This document shows, in pieces, positions 1 through 9,141 of a stretch of DNA of 64,000 nucleotides. Source of the stretch: Bacteroidales bacterium UBA1392 (lineage in GTDB: Bacteria > Bacteroidota > Bacteroidia > Bacteroidales > UBA932); contig DBQO01000001.1 of NCBI GenBank assembly GCA_002305275.1, forward strand, positions 1-64,000. Direction: 5' to 3'. The notes beneath the pieces are model-generated. The model had not been told where the DNA came from, did not search any database, and worked only from the letters and a program-made list of their open reading frames with translations. The translations under genes were made by a program, and so were the position numbers. The stretch's first letter is position 1; the number at the start of each line of letters is the position of its first letter.

Positions 1-971
1 GAAAGTTGTACATATTGATTGGCATTGTTCCTGAATTGGGTTTCAAAGGGAAGAGGAATGTAATCCTTCTGACGGGGATAGGTATAATAGCTGGTAGCCC
101 AACCCCCCTGGAGCGAAAGTCTGGGGCTAAATCTCCATTTTGCCGAATTGTAGTCGAGTTTTGCATTCTCCATCATTCCTTTAGCGATAGCTATGGAGGG
201 AAGCGAATGAATAGCATAGTCCACCAACTCCTCTGTTTCCTCCTCCGAAATGAGAGTCCGTACATTTTCGGGAATAACCATTGAGGCATCGACAACCAAT
301 TCCTCATCCAGGGGCCAAAACATCATATCTTTGAGCTTTAAAAGCGCATCTTCATATTGATTCCTGGCCATCACCAGCTTGTATTCCCTATCATAAAGTT
401 CAGCCTGCATCTCAACGACATCAGCGTAGCTCTTTTGTCCCAGTTCCTCCTGCTTCTGTGCAAGTCTCAATGAGTTTTGAGCCGTTTTAACCTGGCCCTC
501 CAGCAACCCTGCGAGCTGACCGAAGTAAACCACGTTGTAATAGGCCTCCATAGTGGCCAGACACACCTCATCTTTTATCAGTGTCTCCCGGTCAATCCCC
601 ATTTTCAGTGCAGTTTTGCTGATCTTCGCATTATTTACCGAAGCAAAACCGTTGAAGAGCGTAATACCACCGGAAAGTGCATACACATTGTTAAAAGAGG
701 TAGTCGACACATAGGTGTTGGTTTCGGGATCGACCGAACGGCCAAAATTGGAATATGCGTAGGTTCCCGCCGAAATTTCCGGAGTAAAGATGTTCAAGAG
801 TGCATCCCGACGGGCCACCCTCGCATCATCCACCTCCATCTGCTGGATTTTCACCTTGGAAGAGTTTTCCACAGCATAGTTCATACATTCCTTCAGCGTC
901 ATAACATCTTGCGCAAATAGAAATCCTGAACAAAAAATTGCTGCAACTGTAACTATTAACTTTTCTTTCAT
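1..971 (-). CDS. TolC family outer membrane efflux protein (partial, C-terminus outside window)
   Basis: The gene reads leftward out of the window, so about 323 N-terminal residues are present. The start at 971 gives a signal peptide (MKEKLIVTVAAIFCSGFLFA) followed by QDVMTLKECMNYAVENS, the usual opening of a Bacteroidetes TolC-type channel in which long periplasmic helices follow TLxEC. The segment RSVDPETNTY and the first helix-strand-helix unit fit the family. Such proteins trimerise into an outer-membrane channel for an efflux or type I pump. No partner gene is visible because the downstream side is cut off. A 259-bp spacer separates it from the divergent gene at 1231. The family is confident; the substrate is unknown. 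It is only distantly similar to the second TolC-type gene at 56615. Confidence 0.88.
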   Translation of the reverse strand, partial: MKEKLIVTVAAIFCSGFLFAQDVMTLKECMNYAVENSSKVKIQQMEVDDARVARRDALLNIFTPEISAGTYAYSNFGRSVDPETNTYVSTTSFNNVYALSGGITLFNGFASVNNAKISKTALKMGIDRETLIKDEVCLATMEAYYNVVYFGQLAGLLEGQVKTAQNSLRLAQKQEELGQKSYADVVEMQAELYDREYKLVMARNQYEDALLKLKDMMFWPLDEELVVDASMVIPENVRTLISEEETEELVDYAIHSLPSIAIAKGMMENAKLDYNSAKWRFSPRLSLQGGWATSYYTYPRQKDYIPLPFETQFRNNANQYVQL

Positions 972-1230
972 TGTTTAATATTTTTCTTTTACAATTTTCC
1001 TTTACACCTCAAATACCAACACCCACTGTGCCACGACTATTAAGGTGTTGATAATCAGAGTTTTGCGATTTTTTCACCAAAATTTAGGTGTAAAGAAACT
1101 TTACAGAAGTGTAAAAGTAGTGGACGCCTAAATGTTTTTCAAAAGGAGTCCAATTTCGCAAATGAGACGGTTTCCATTAGTAAAACTGCTCAAAATTTCG
1201 TAACTTTAAGATTCCTAAAAAATATAAAGT

Positions 1231-2754
1231 ATGGATTTAAGTAATATTGAGAACATTGAACTTAGTTATTTAAGTATTGAAGATTATGATGAGTTGAAGG
1301 AGATTATGATGCAGGTTTATTCGGACGAGCCGGGTGGGTATTGGAGTAAACCTTACATTCAGAAACTCATAAACATTTTTTCCGAAGGTCAGATAGTTAT
1401 CAAAGTAAATGGGAAGTTGGCGGGATGCGCGCTCTCCATAATTGTGGATTATAAAAAGCTCGGCGACAAACATACATACAAACAGGTGGTGGGTGATTAC
1501 TTCAGTGCTCACAACCCTAAAGGGGATGTGCTCTATGGCATTGAGGTCTTTGTAAGCAAAGAGTTCCGGGGATTGAGGCTGGGTAGACGTATGTATGACT
1601 ACCGCAAGGACCTTTGCGAGCGCCTCAACCTGAAATCCATAATTTTTGGCGGGCGCATGCCCAACTATCATCTCTATGCCGACCAATATAGTCCGCGCGA
1701 ATATATCAGGCGGGTGCGCCTGAAAGAGATAGATGATCCCGTTTTGAATTTTCAGATTTCAAACAATTTCCAGCCGCTTCGAGTGATGCGCGGATATTTA
1801 CGGGGCGATGAAAAGAGCAATGAATATGCAGTCTTGATGCGTTGGAACAATATCTATTATGAGGAGCCGACTGATGAAGCTACCATAGCCAAGAAGATAA
1901 TCCGCCTCGGACTAATCCAGTGGCAGATGCGCTCTTATGCAAATCTGGGTGATATGATGCAGCAGGCAGAGTTCTTTATAGATGCCGTCTCCGGCTATCG
2001 CTGCGACTTTGCCCTCTTCCCAGAGTTCTTCAATGCCCCGCTGATGGCTCAATACAACCACCTTTCCGAGCCAAACGCCATCCGTGAGTTGGCGAAATAT
2101 ACCGATGAGATAGTCAACAACATGTCGGAGCTTGCCATCAGCTACAATATCAATATCATTACCGGCAGTATGCCGGAAATGCGGGACAATTTGCTTTACA
2201 ACGTAGGATATCTTTGTCGTCGTGACGGCACCCGCGAGAAGTATGAAAAGCTCCACGTCACTCCGGATGAAGCCCGCGTGTGGGGTATGCAGGGGGGCGA
2301 TGTTGTGAAAACTTTTGATACCGACTGCGGAAAGATAGGGATACTGATTTGCTACGATGTGGAATTCCCTGAGCTACCGCGATTGCTCGCCGATGATGGG
2401 ATGAGAATCCTCTTCGTACCCTTCCTCACCGACACTCAAAACGGTTATTCACGCGTTAGGCATTGCGCGCAGGCACGAGCTATTGAGAATGAGTGTTACG
2501 TGGCCATTGCCGGATGTGTGGGCAATTTGCCGAAAGTGCACAATATGGATATCCAATATGGACAGGCGATGGTCTTCACGCCCTGCGATTTTGCTTTCCC
2601 TACCAGTGGAGTAAAGGCTGAAGCTACTCCAAACACCGAAATGATCCTGATAGCAGACGTGGATTTGGATCTGCTAAATGAGCTACATCAATTCGGAAGT
2701 GTGAGGAATCTCCGCGACAGGCGCAAGGATCTTTATAGTTTGACTAGGATATGA
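1231..2754 (+). CDS. GNAT acetyltransferase fused to carbon-nitrogen hydrolase (nitrilase superfamily)
   Basis: This is a two-domain protein of 507 residues. Residues 10-210 form a GNAT domain with the acetyl-CoA loop pattern RGLRLGRRM near 113-121. Residues 225-500 form a nitrilase-superfamily domain with the full catalytic set: Glu265 (LFPEFFNAP), Lys340 (YEKLHVTPDE) and Cys374 (ICYDVEFPEL). Fusions of this order are a known bacterial family, usually annotated as bifunctional GNAT/carbon-nitrogen hydrolase, whose substrate is unsettled. The ATG at 1231 sits after an AT-rich stretch with no Shine-Dalgarno site, normal for this phylum. A strong terminator follows, so the gene is probably monocistronic. 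The domain calls are firm; the reaction in the cell (amide hydrolysis coupled to acyl transfer) is inference. Confidence 0.92.
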   Translation: MDLSNIENIELSYLSIEDYDELKEIMMQVYSDEPGGYWSKPYIQKLINIFSEGQIVIKVNGKLAGCALSIIVDYKKLGDKHTYKQVVGDYFSAHNPKGDVLYGIEVFVSKEFRGLRLGRRMYDYRKDLCERLNLKSIIFGGRMPNYHLYADQYSPREYIRRVRLKEIDDPVLNFQISNNFQPLRVMRGYLRGDEKSNEYAVLMRWNNIYYEEPTDEATIAKKIIRLGLIQWQMRSYANLGDMMQQAEFFIDAVSGYRCDFALFPEFFNAPLMAQYNHLSEPNAIRELAKYTDEIVNNMSELAISYNINIITGSMPEMRDNLLYNVGYLCRRDGTREKYEKLHVTPDEARVWGMQGGDVVKTFDTDCGKIGILICYDVEFPELPRLLADDGMRILFVPFLTDTQNGYSRVRHCAQARAIENECYVAIAGCVGNLPKVHNMDIQYGQAMVFTPCDFAFPTSGVKAEATPNTEMILIADVDLDLLNELHQFGSVRNLRDRRKDLYSLTRI

Positions 2755-2787
2755 CAAGTGCAGTCTATCTTACGATCTGAAGGAGGG

Positions 2788-2822
2788 CCGACTAAAAAGA
2801 GATTTTAGTCGGTCTCTTTTTT
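2788..2822 (+). terminator. Rho-independent terminator after the GNAT-nitrilase gene
   Basis: A perfect 10-bp stem CCGACTAAAA / TTTTAGTCGG (2788-2797 and 2803-2812) with a 5-nt loop is followed by TCTCTTTTTTTT. It lies 33 bp after the stop codon at 2754. Confidence 0.85.
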
Positions 2823-2941
2823 TGTTCACTTTTTCTTTACAGTTTTAGTATAACCGTCAATATAATTTCCCGTTTACTGATTTTTCGACTCAGAGCAGTA
2901 TTTTCATCGTAGATATGGCATTGAGCGTGATGTTTCACGGT

Positions 2942-4519
2942 CTAGTTTGCCATATACACCGCCATTTCTCCTGATTTGAGCTTGTTTCCGACTGATATAT
3001 ATTTTCTGAGATTATGCGCTAGGGCCACAAGCCCGAACTCCACGTTGACTTTCTCCTTTGACCTGAGCCGGAAGCGCTTGAAGCCGTGGTTGAATTTGAT
3101 GTCTCCGAAGACCGATTCCGGCTCGACAGGCCTTTTGCTTCTGTGATAAAGTCCTCTTTCGCTTGTCAGTAGGCGTTTGGCCTCACTCCGATACGCATTA
3201 TTGCGATGATTGACCTCTATGGTACGTCTATACGATCCCCCTTTGTAGCATTGTCCCCGCAAAGGACAACCGGAGCAGTTCCGTGCTCTGTATTTGCTGA
3301 CGGTTGACACATAACCCAAGTCTGACTTTGTATGGATGTCACCGATATGCTTCATGTGTTGTCCCATGGGGCATACAAAGTAATTTTCTTCGGCATTGTA
3401 ATACATATTTTGTGGAAGAAAGGGGTTATTGCGATATTTCCTCTTATCCTCTGCGTGGAACATATTGTATTTCACGTATGGTATGATTCCTTTTTCAAAC
3501 AGATGCGAGTAGTTCTGCTCGCTGCCATATCCGGAATCGGCGCATACCTCGTCACTTTGTATTCCGAACCTCTCTTTGAAAGAGTCGATGAACGGTATGA
3601 GTGTTGCCTGGTCATTAGTGCTGCTGAAGATGCCATAGTTGGTGATGAACTGTTCCTCGGTTGATATCTGTATGTTATATCCCGGCTTCGTCTGGCCGTT
3701 ATTCATGGCGTCTTCCTTCATTCGCATGAAAGTAGCATCGGGGTCGGTTTTGCTGTAGCTGTTGCGTTTTCCAAGAATATAAAGCTTGTTCTCGTACTCC
3801 TGCATCTTGGGTGCGTTCTCCGTTTTTACCTTTGCCACCGACTTGCGCAGTTTCTTGTCGCTGATGCCCTCCTCGTCCATCTTATTGAGAATATTGTCGG
3901 CACGCCGACTCATTTCTTCCGCACTAAGATCCTGCTCTTCCTCTGAGTTCTCTATTGAAAGCACATCTTCCGCGGCTTCCAGAACTGCTTTTACCTTTGC
4001 CTCGAGTTTGACCTTGTTCTTTTCTGTGCTGCCCTTCCACACGAAGGTGTACTTGTTGGCAGCGGATTCTATCTTGGTACCGTCTATGTACTGCACATTC
4101 AGGCTTACAAGACCTTCATCATGAAGAAGGGTGACAACCTGAGTGAAGATGGTGTCGAACCTGGCGGAAAGGCGCTTGCTGCGAAAGATGTTGATCGTAC
4201 GGAAATCAGGTCTCTGCATGCCACTGAGCCACATGAAAGCAATATTCTCAACCAGAAGTTTTTCCATCTGACGACCGGAGTAAACATTGTTCAAATATGC
4301 ATATACAATGATTTTGAGCAGCATTCTGGGAGAATAGCTGCTTGTCCCGCCTCCTTTGTAGGTGGATTCTATCTCGGATATGTCGAGCCTGTCGATGATG
4401 GCGCTGACTACCCTTGCATTGTGATTTTGAGGAAGATAATCGCCAAGACAGGGAGGAAGCAGCAGGTTGTCGTTGGGATTGTAAGATTTAAATATTACCT
4501 TTGATGTGCTCATTGCCAA
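2942..4519 (-). mobile_element. IS1182-type insertion sequence transposase
   Basis: This intact 525-residue transposase resembles the IS1182 family. It has an N-terminal helical DUF772-like region (SYSPRMLLKIIVYAYLNNVY), an RNase H-fold core with acidic motifs (YIDGTKIES near residue 145; VCADSGYGSEQNY near 285) and a C-terminal cysteine cluster (CPMGQH, CSGCPLRGQC). It would carry out cut-and-paste DNA transposition. The start could be ATG 4519 or the second ATG at 4513. The element lies between the terminator of the upstream gene (2822) and the end of the urea transporter gene (4671), so it has disrupted no visible reading frame. I could not find convincing terminal inverted repeats or a target duplication by eye, so the element's borders within about 2823-2941 and 4520-4660 are undetermined. 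Confidence 0.9.
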
Positions 4520-4570
4520 TGATTGTTTTGGTTTTCACATGTAAAGATAATCATTATTCGGCAATAATGC

Positions 4571-4607
4571 AATAGCTATTCCTTTGTTAATCAAAAGAAT
4601 AGCTATT
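4571..4607. repeat. Inverted repeat upstream of the transposase
   Basis: The 11-bp arms AATAGCTATTC (4571-4581) and GAATAGCTATT (4597-4607) are perfectly complementary with a 15-nt loop, followed by a T run in the + direction. It may block inward transcription into the insertion sequence or belong to its end. Its role is not established. Confidence 0.5.
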
Positions 4608-4660
4608 TTTTATTCGCTTTACTTAAGCAGAGGAGGAGCCTCTTCAGAAGACAACAACAA

Positions 4661-4702
4661 GGGGGTGACTTTAAAGTCTGTTGGACTTTTTAGTCACCCC
4701 CC
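4661..4702. repeat. Hairpin overlapping the 3' end of the urea transporter gene
   Basis: Arms GGGGGTGACT (4661-4670) and AGTCACCCCC (4692-4701) are perfect complements, with a second inner stem AAGTC / GACTT. The stop codon and last residues of the leftward transporter gene lie inside it. In the + direction it is followed by CCTTTTTATC, so it could act as a terminator, probably in both directions. Confidence 0.6.
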
Positions 4703-5591
4703 TTTTTATCAAAGACGCCACTCTGTTTTTTAGAAGCAGCGTAATCCAGGTGGCCAGAACGAATGGGAATGTAAGTTTCGGAATCCCTATTTTATTCAGA
4801 AGAAAAGTGATGGCCAAGGCCAAAACAATGGATATCAAGACCCACAAGCCATCCCGTACCTTCGGTCCCGCAAAGACAATTGCACACAAAACCGCATTGA
4901 ATCCATAAAGTCCGAGGTTAATCTCATCAATAGGCACGGAGAGATGGAATGCCAAAATTGCAGAGACAATAGCTGCTGTAAGGCCATAGAGGGCCGCTAT
5001 AGGCGAGCTGATGAATACTGCGAGAAAGAACAACAGGCCCGAAAGTAATTTATCCTGAAAAATCACCTGTCCGAAACTTTTGAACCCATCCGTCAATGAG
5101 TCGCCCGATTGCGCAACCACCGGCGAAGAGACGACAAGCAAATTGCTGCAAAACTTATTGCAAATCAATAGTATCAGCCAGGTTACCACCACAAAAGGGA
5201 AGGTAAATGCAGGGAAATTGCGTTTGATAAAAAAATGCTGTAACAGAGCAGCTGCCACCGCTCCGAAAATCACCAACAACCAAGCCCACAGCACCGGCTT
5301 CAAAAACAACATCACTGCCACCCCCACCAATGCTGCGCTGAAGCCGTACAACCCCTTCTCTATCTCAGATTTGTCGTATTTGAACAGATATGCCGTGGCA
5401 GTACCACATACGGTGGCTAGTAGCGCCCCAAGCCCCATTGCATAGGAACCGTAAAAGATTCCTATCATAAACAGTAATCCCGTAACGCTCTTCTCCTGAA
5501 GCATTATCTGTGCAACTCCCTTCAGAATAGTCGAAATAAAGGTCGCCGTTTTACAATCGGATAGGCTCTCGGCGAAACTATATCGTCTCAT
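4671..5591 (-). CDS. Urea transporter (UT family)
   Basis: The predicted integral membrane protein of about 306 residues shows the internal duplication of the urea transporter family (Pfam UT, PF03253): two copies of a signature, EKGLYGFSAALVGVAV in the first half and NLGLYGFNAVLCAIVF in the second, each with glycine-rich hydrophobic helices (GLLFMIGIFYGSYAMGLGAL and GLLFFLAVFISSPIAALYG). Such proteins are trimeric channels for passive urea uptake. The reading frame is open upstream to 5759, but a promoter -7 box lies at 5665-5672, so the ATG at 5591 (MRRYSFAESLSDCK) is preferred, which fits the family's usual length. No urease gene is in the window. The C-terminal residues are encoded within a hairpin. 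Confidence 0.88.
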   Translation of the reverse strand: MRRYSFAESLSDCKTATFISTILKGVAQIMLQEKSVTGLLFMIGIFYGSYAMGLGALLATVCGTATAYLFKYDKSEIEKGLYGFSAALVGVAVMLFLKPVLWAWLLVIFGAVAAALLQHFFIKRNFPAFTFPFVVVTWLILLICNKFCSNLLVVSSPVVAQSGDSLTDGFKSFGQVIFQDKLLSGLLFFLAVFISSPIAALYGLTAAIVSAILAFHLSVPIDEINLGLYGFNAVLCAIVFAGPKVRDGLWVLISIVLALAITFLLNKIGIPKLTFPFVLATWITLLLKNRVASLIKRGVTKKSNRL

Positions 5592-5664
5592 TATATAGGT
5601 ATTATATTTTCTTATCGTCTTCGTGGATATGTTTCTTATCGTCTCCGTGACTAAATTATGGTTG

Positions 5665-5672
5665 CAAATATA
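5665..5672 (-). promoter_or_regulatory. Putative -7 promoter box for the urea transporter
   Basis: On the minus strand TATATTTG matches the Bacteroidetes -7 consensus TAnnTTTG, about 75 nt before the chosen start codon. I see no good TTTG -33 element. Between it and the start are two direct repeats of TTATCGTCTxCGTG. Confidence 0.45.
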
Positions 5673-5843
5673 GAACTCTTTACAATAATAGAGGAATTTT
5701 GATTGTTTTTGAACCGGGTACACTCTATTTACAAAAATAATAATTACATTTGTATGCATTAATGTTTTTTGCTGCGAACTAAAAGTAATTTAAACCTATC
5801 AACTACTGATAGATAACAGTATAGAACTTAACCATATACAGCC

Positions 5844-7380
5844 ATGAAATTCAAACTTTTCATCTTAGCACTGATCCCCCTTTTAGTTGCGAGTTGCAGT
5901 CGCGAACCTCTCCCAATCCCCGTAGAGGAAGAGGGAAAGATCATTACCATTAAAGTAGACATAGCACCGGAGACCCGTGTGGCATACAGCGGTGGAACCG
6001 GCGATAACGCACTCTCATGGCAAGTCGGAGACAAGATCCTTCTTGTCGGAAGTGACGGCACTAACTTTATAGGCGGTAAAGTCTTTACCTGGGACGGGGG
6101 TAACAACTTTACGGGAGAAGCGATACCGGGAGCTACTAAATTCAATGTTTACTTTCCCGGGTTGTCCTTTATACCGGTTATGAGTGGGCCTTATGCCGGG
6201 AGTGCACAACTCATTGACAATTTCCCATGGGGAAAGCAGACACAGGAAGGAAACGGTTCAACGGCACATATCAGCAGCAGGCTGATTATGTGTGACGAAA
6301 ATTGGAAAACTTCAACCCAATTTCAGCTTGCAGCAAAGAGCAGTATAATAAAATTTGAATTCACCACAACCTGCCGGATGATATTGGAGGGGAAATAAAA
6401 CTGAGATGGTCGGTTCAGAACCAATATGACGTCATACAAAGCTCGGTAAACCTCAGTATAACCGGTGTAACTATTTCTCCAGGAAACACCACTCTGACCG
6501 CCTACCTCGCTTTTGACCCTAATGAGGAAACAGGAATCTCCGGAATTCCCGTCGGTGGAAAATTCAGAGTAAAACTGATCGGCAATAATCGTATATACGA
6601 GTGCGTAAAGACTTCTACTGAAGGTAAAACCTATGTGACCGGGAAGCGCTACACAGCTGCCATTAATGCAACTTCTGATTGGAAACCACTTTTCCCGCTG
6701 AAGTATAGAATTAACCTCACTGAGCCGACCACCACATATACTATCTATCAGAAGTCCCTCGGCGATCGCAACCCTGCAGATTTGACAATTGATTGGGGAG
6801 ATGACTGGGGAGATGGAAAAGAATCATTTCTTTGGAAAGATTATATATTCATGGGTGCAGCAGTTGGTTCACATACCTACTCGGAGTCCGGTACTTATAT
6901 CATAACCCTATATTCCGCAGAAGCGGATACTAGCAAAACTCAGATGCCCAAAATCTACTTCAATCACAATAACAACTCTGACCTTCATCTGATTGATGTG
7001 CTTACCCCCTTCCCTAATATGGGGACAAACGATTTCAGTTCCTGGTTTACCTATTGCATCAATTTACGCTCAGTTTCGAATGACCTGTTTAAATATAATC
7101 CGCAAGTGCTCAATCTTAGTTACTGCTTCGCCGGATGCTCAAAATTGTCTTTAAGTAGCAACCTTTTCCCGGACTCCAATGCTTTTAAAGATAAAAATAT
7201 GAATTTTAATAACTGTTTTACGAATGTGGGGATCGGATTGGCTCCCGGTGGTACTGCCCCTTCGTTGTGGACTTTTCCAAGGAGTCAGGGAATTTCTTGG
7301 TCACATACCGGTTGTTTTTTGGTGCCACGACTTTGATGAACAATAACGACATCCCGCAAGATTGGGGAGGACCTAATTAG
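5844..7380 (+). pseudogene. Array copy A: fimbrillin-like/PKD/BspA-type-repeat lipoprotein, two frameshifts
   Basis: This is the first of six paralogous surface lipoprotein genes. It starts with a lipobox signal peptide (LLVASC, Cys18) and a fimbrillin-like N-terminal domain (ETRVAYSGG, W-x-VGDK). The frame breaks at about 6363-6370, where TTCACCACAACCTG appears to carry an extra AC dinucleotide compared with the intact copies (TTCACCAACCTG would read F-T-N-L). The other frame then continues without stops through the rest of the domain, a PKD-like part (DLTIDWGDD) and Cys-containing repeats (FSSWFTYC, LSYCFAGC). A second break lies in the T tract near 7311-7319, after which ATTLMNNNDIPQDWGGPN-stop matches the C-terminus of the other copies. 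It is either a pseudogene, a phase-off copy, or two sequencing errors. Confidence 0.85.
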
Positions 7381-7542
7381 AGAGTATAGCGCCTAATTAA
7401 CGCACTCACTCGGTATAAGCTCCCTGGACGGAAAAATCGCTCGACAGGAAGGTCACTCGACAGGAAGATCACTCGTTAGAAAACCCAATCCACAGACATC
7501 TCCCTCAAGCAGACAGTAAAATAAACTCTAAAAGTTGAGACC
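7381..7542 (+). other. 3' untranslated stretch of array copy A with short direct repeats
   Basis: No gene is seen. It contains CTCGACAGGAAGGTCA followed directly by CTCGACAGGAAGATCA (about 7441-7472), then CTCGTTAGAAA. The same 3' segment, including CTCAATCCACAGACA and GCAGACAGTAA, recurs after copies C and D just before their terminators. Confidence 0.6.
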
Positions 7543-7574
7543 AACCTCGAAAGCGGAACTTTCGAGGTTTTTTT
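7543..7574 (+). terminator. Shared array terminator after copy A
   Basis: AACCTCGAAAG and CTTTCGAGGTT form the stem, followed by TTTTTT. The same stem sequence with minor changes follows copies B, C and D. Confidence 0.9.
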
Positions 7575-7624
7575 GCATTACCTCGAAACCCGTACGCCAT
7601 TTTTCTCCTATTTTACACAAAATA

Positions 7625-7656
7625 TTTTGCAATAACGAAAATAAAAATTACATTTG
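7625..7656 (+). promoter_or_regulatory. Bacteroidetes-type promoter of copy B
   Basis: TTTTG (7625-7629), 19 nt, TACATTTG (7649-7656) matches the -33/-7 consensus. The same segment stands before copy C, and a -7-only match (TACATTTG, about 5744-5751) before copy A. Confidence 0.75.
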
Positions 7657-7743
7657 CATTAATCTTTTTTGCTGCGAACTAAATGTAATTCAAACCTATC
7701 AACTACTGATAGATAACAGTATAGAACTTAACCATATACAGCC

Positions 7744-8697
7744 ATGAAATTCAAACTTTTCATCTTAGCACTGATCCCCCTTTTAGTTGCGAGTTGCAGT
7801 CGCGAACCTCTCCCAATCCCCGTAGAGGAAGAGGGAAAGATCATTACCATTAAAGTAGACATAGCACCGGAGACCCGTGTGGCATACAGCGGTGGAACCG
7901 GCAATGACGCTCTATCATGGGAAACCGGAGACCAGATTATGCTCCTGGGATACGTAGCCACGACAAACCAGGGAACCTCAATTTTTAACTGGGACGGGGG
8001 TAACAACTTTACCGGAAGTATAGTACCTGGCTCTCACTACTACTCTGCATACTACCCTGCGGATGCTTTTGTGTCATCTGGTGATGCTGGTATTGCGAAC
8101 CTTAAACCATCCTTCTCATGGGCCCAGACACAGGACGGAAACGGTTCAACGGCACATCTCAGCAGCAAGCTGCTCATGTGGGACGATACATGGGCACGTT
8201 GAATCACTCAGGGATTTAATTTGGAACTACAAAGCAGCATACTCAAATTTGATTTAACCAACCTACCTGACGATATTGGAACCCTCACAGAACTGAGATG
8301 GAAGATTGCAAACTCATCAGGAGTTGTACAAAGCACTATGACCCTCAATATAAGCAATGTAACCATTTCTTCAGGAAACACTTCTCTGACCGCTTACCAC
8401 GCTTTTGATCCCTCTCTATTAGCGCAACTTCCCATTAGTGGAAAATTTATTATTGAACTGATAGGTACCAAGTCATACAAGTGCGAAAAAACTTCTGATC
8501 ACGGTAAAGCCTATGTGGCCGGAAAGCTCTACAAAGCTACCGTAAGCTCAAATACGGATTGGACTCCTCTATAGTGCCTCATATCCGAACCGATCAGCAA
8601 CTAGCATCAACACTATCTACCAAATTCCCCCTCCCCTTTATCCAACCCCGCTAGTGTGACGATCGACCGGAAAATGGCGCACCTGACACAACTCTAA
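7744..8697 (+). pseudogene. Array copy B: fimbrillin-like lipoprotein remnant (nonsense codon, C-terminal loss)
   Basis: The first 159 coding bases are identical to copy A, including the lipobox LLVASC, and then diverge sharply. An in-frame TGA at 8200-8202 (after WDDTWAR) interrupts the fimbrillin-like domain; the same frame then resumes as LELQSSILKFDLTNLPDD and runs to a TAG at 8572-8574. Beyond it, degraded remains of the PKD-like part can be read in another frame (NPASVTIDR, near 8644-8671) ending at TAA 8695-8697. All of the Cys-containing C-terminal repeats are missing. The 8221-8574 piece is not a separate gene; it is the rest of this domain. The copy has its own promoter and terminator, so a truncated lipoprotein of about 152 residues might still be made. 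Confidence 0.85.
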
Positions 8698-8742
8698 TGC
8701 TAGGCCTTATATATAATATATAATCTCTCTAGCAGGTATTCA

Positions 8743-8783
8743 GACAAACCTTGAAAGCGGGGACTTTCGAGGTTTGTTTTTTT
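8743..8783 (+). terminator. Shared array terminator after copy B
   Basis: ACAAACCTTGAAAG and CTTTCGAGGTTTGT form the stem, with one G-T pair, followed by TTTTTT. Confidence 0.85.
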
Positions 8784-8833
8784 GCATCACCAAGCCACCC
8801 GTACGCCATTTTTCTCCTTTTTTAACCAAAATA

Positions 8834-8867
8834 TTTTGTAATAACAAAAATAAAAATTACATTTTTG
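8834..8867 (+). promoter_or_regulatory. Promoter of the first small peptide gene and copy C
   Basis: TTTTG (8834-8838), 19 nt, then TACATTTTTG (8858-8867). It is the same promoter as that of copy B with two extra T in the -7 element. The peptide gene starts 20 nt later. Confidence 0.65.
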
Positions 8868-8886
8868 TGCATTAATGTTTTTTGAT

Positions 8887-9024
8887 ATGAACACACAAGA
8901 ATTTAAACCTACGGAACACTACATCGCTCCCCTTATCGATGTGATTGAAGTCGAACTGAGCCAAAACATCCTTGATGCAAGTGGTACGCTACCCCCCATA
9001 GGTGACGGAGGGGATGCTTGGTAG
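8887..9024 (+). CDS. 45-residue peptide ending GGDAW (first copy)
   Basis: The small reading frame encodes 45 residues beginning MNTQEFKPTEHYIAPLIDVI and ending SGTLPPIGDGGDAW. A second copy at 15081-15218 matches it at 38 of 45 residues or more by eye, with third-base differences between the genes (CTG/CTA, CTT/CTC, GGT/GGC), the pattern expected of a selected coding sequence. It has a polar N-terminal half, a central VIEVELSQNILDASG segment and a Gly/Asp-rich end closed by Trp. It has no signal peptide. It stands between the array promoter and lipoprotein copy C. Short proteins of this general style (a xxPxxEVIEVE start, an acidic Gly-rich end) occur in Bacteroidales and are normally left as hypothetical. 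A role as a modified or exported peptide is speculation. Confidence 0.7.
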   Translation: MNTQEFKPTEHYIAPLIDVIEVELSQNILDASGTLPPIGDGGDAW

Positions 9025-9101
9025 TATAAACATAGTAGTATGAAAAGGGAACCTTTTCTAAACTCGTGACACTTGAGTTTAATTAAATATTAAAATAATC
9101 T

Positions 9102-9123
9102 ACTACTGATCGCTGACAGTAGT
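9102..9123 (+). promoter_or_regulatory. Leader hairpin before copy C
   Basis: CTACTG (9103-9108) pairs with CAGTAG (9117-9122), extended by one A-T pair, 18 nt before the ATG and followed by ACTTAAATAA. Copies A and B carry the weakened form CTACTG / CAGTATAG at the same place (5803-5824 and 7703-7724). Confidence 0.5.
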
Positions 9124-9141
9124 TACTTAAATAAAACAGCC

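Noticed and set aside
477..920. Rightward 147-codon frame
   Set aside because: It is antisense to the TolC-type gene, whose leftward translation has a signal peptide and family features.
2788..4702. The hairpins at 2788-2822 and 4661-4702 as the insertion sequence's terminal repeats
   Set aside because: Each is a self-complementary hairpin fitting a gene terminator, and the two are not inverted copies of each other beyond GACT/AGTC pieces.
6635..7336. A separate 233-codon gene
   Set aside because: It is the downstream, frameshifted part of lipoprotein copy A; the frame is open from 6368 and the sequence aligns with the C-terminal parts of copies D-F.
8221..8574. A separate 117-codon gene
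   Set aside because: It is in the same frame as 7744-8202, cut only by one TGA; it continues the fimbrillin-like domain of copy B.
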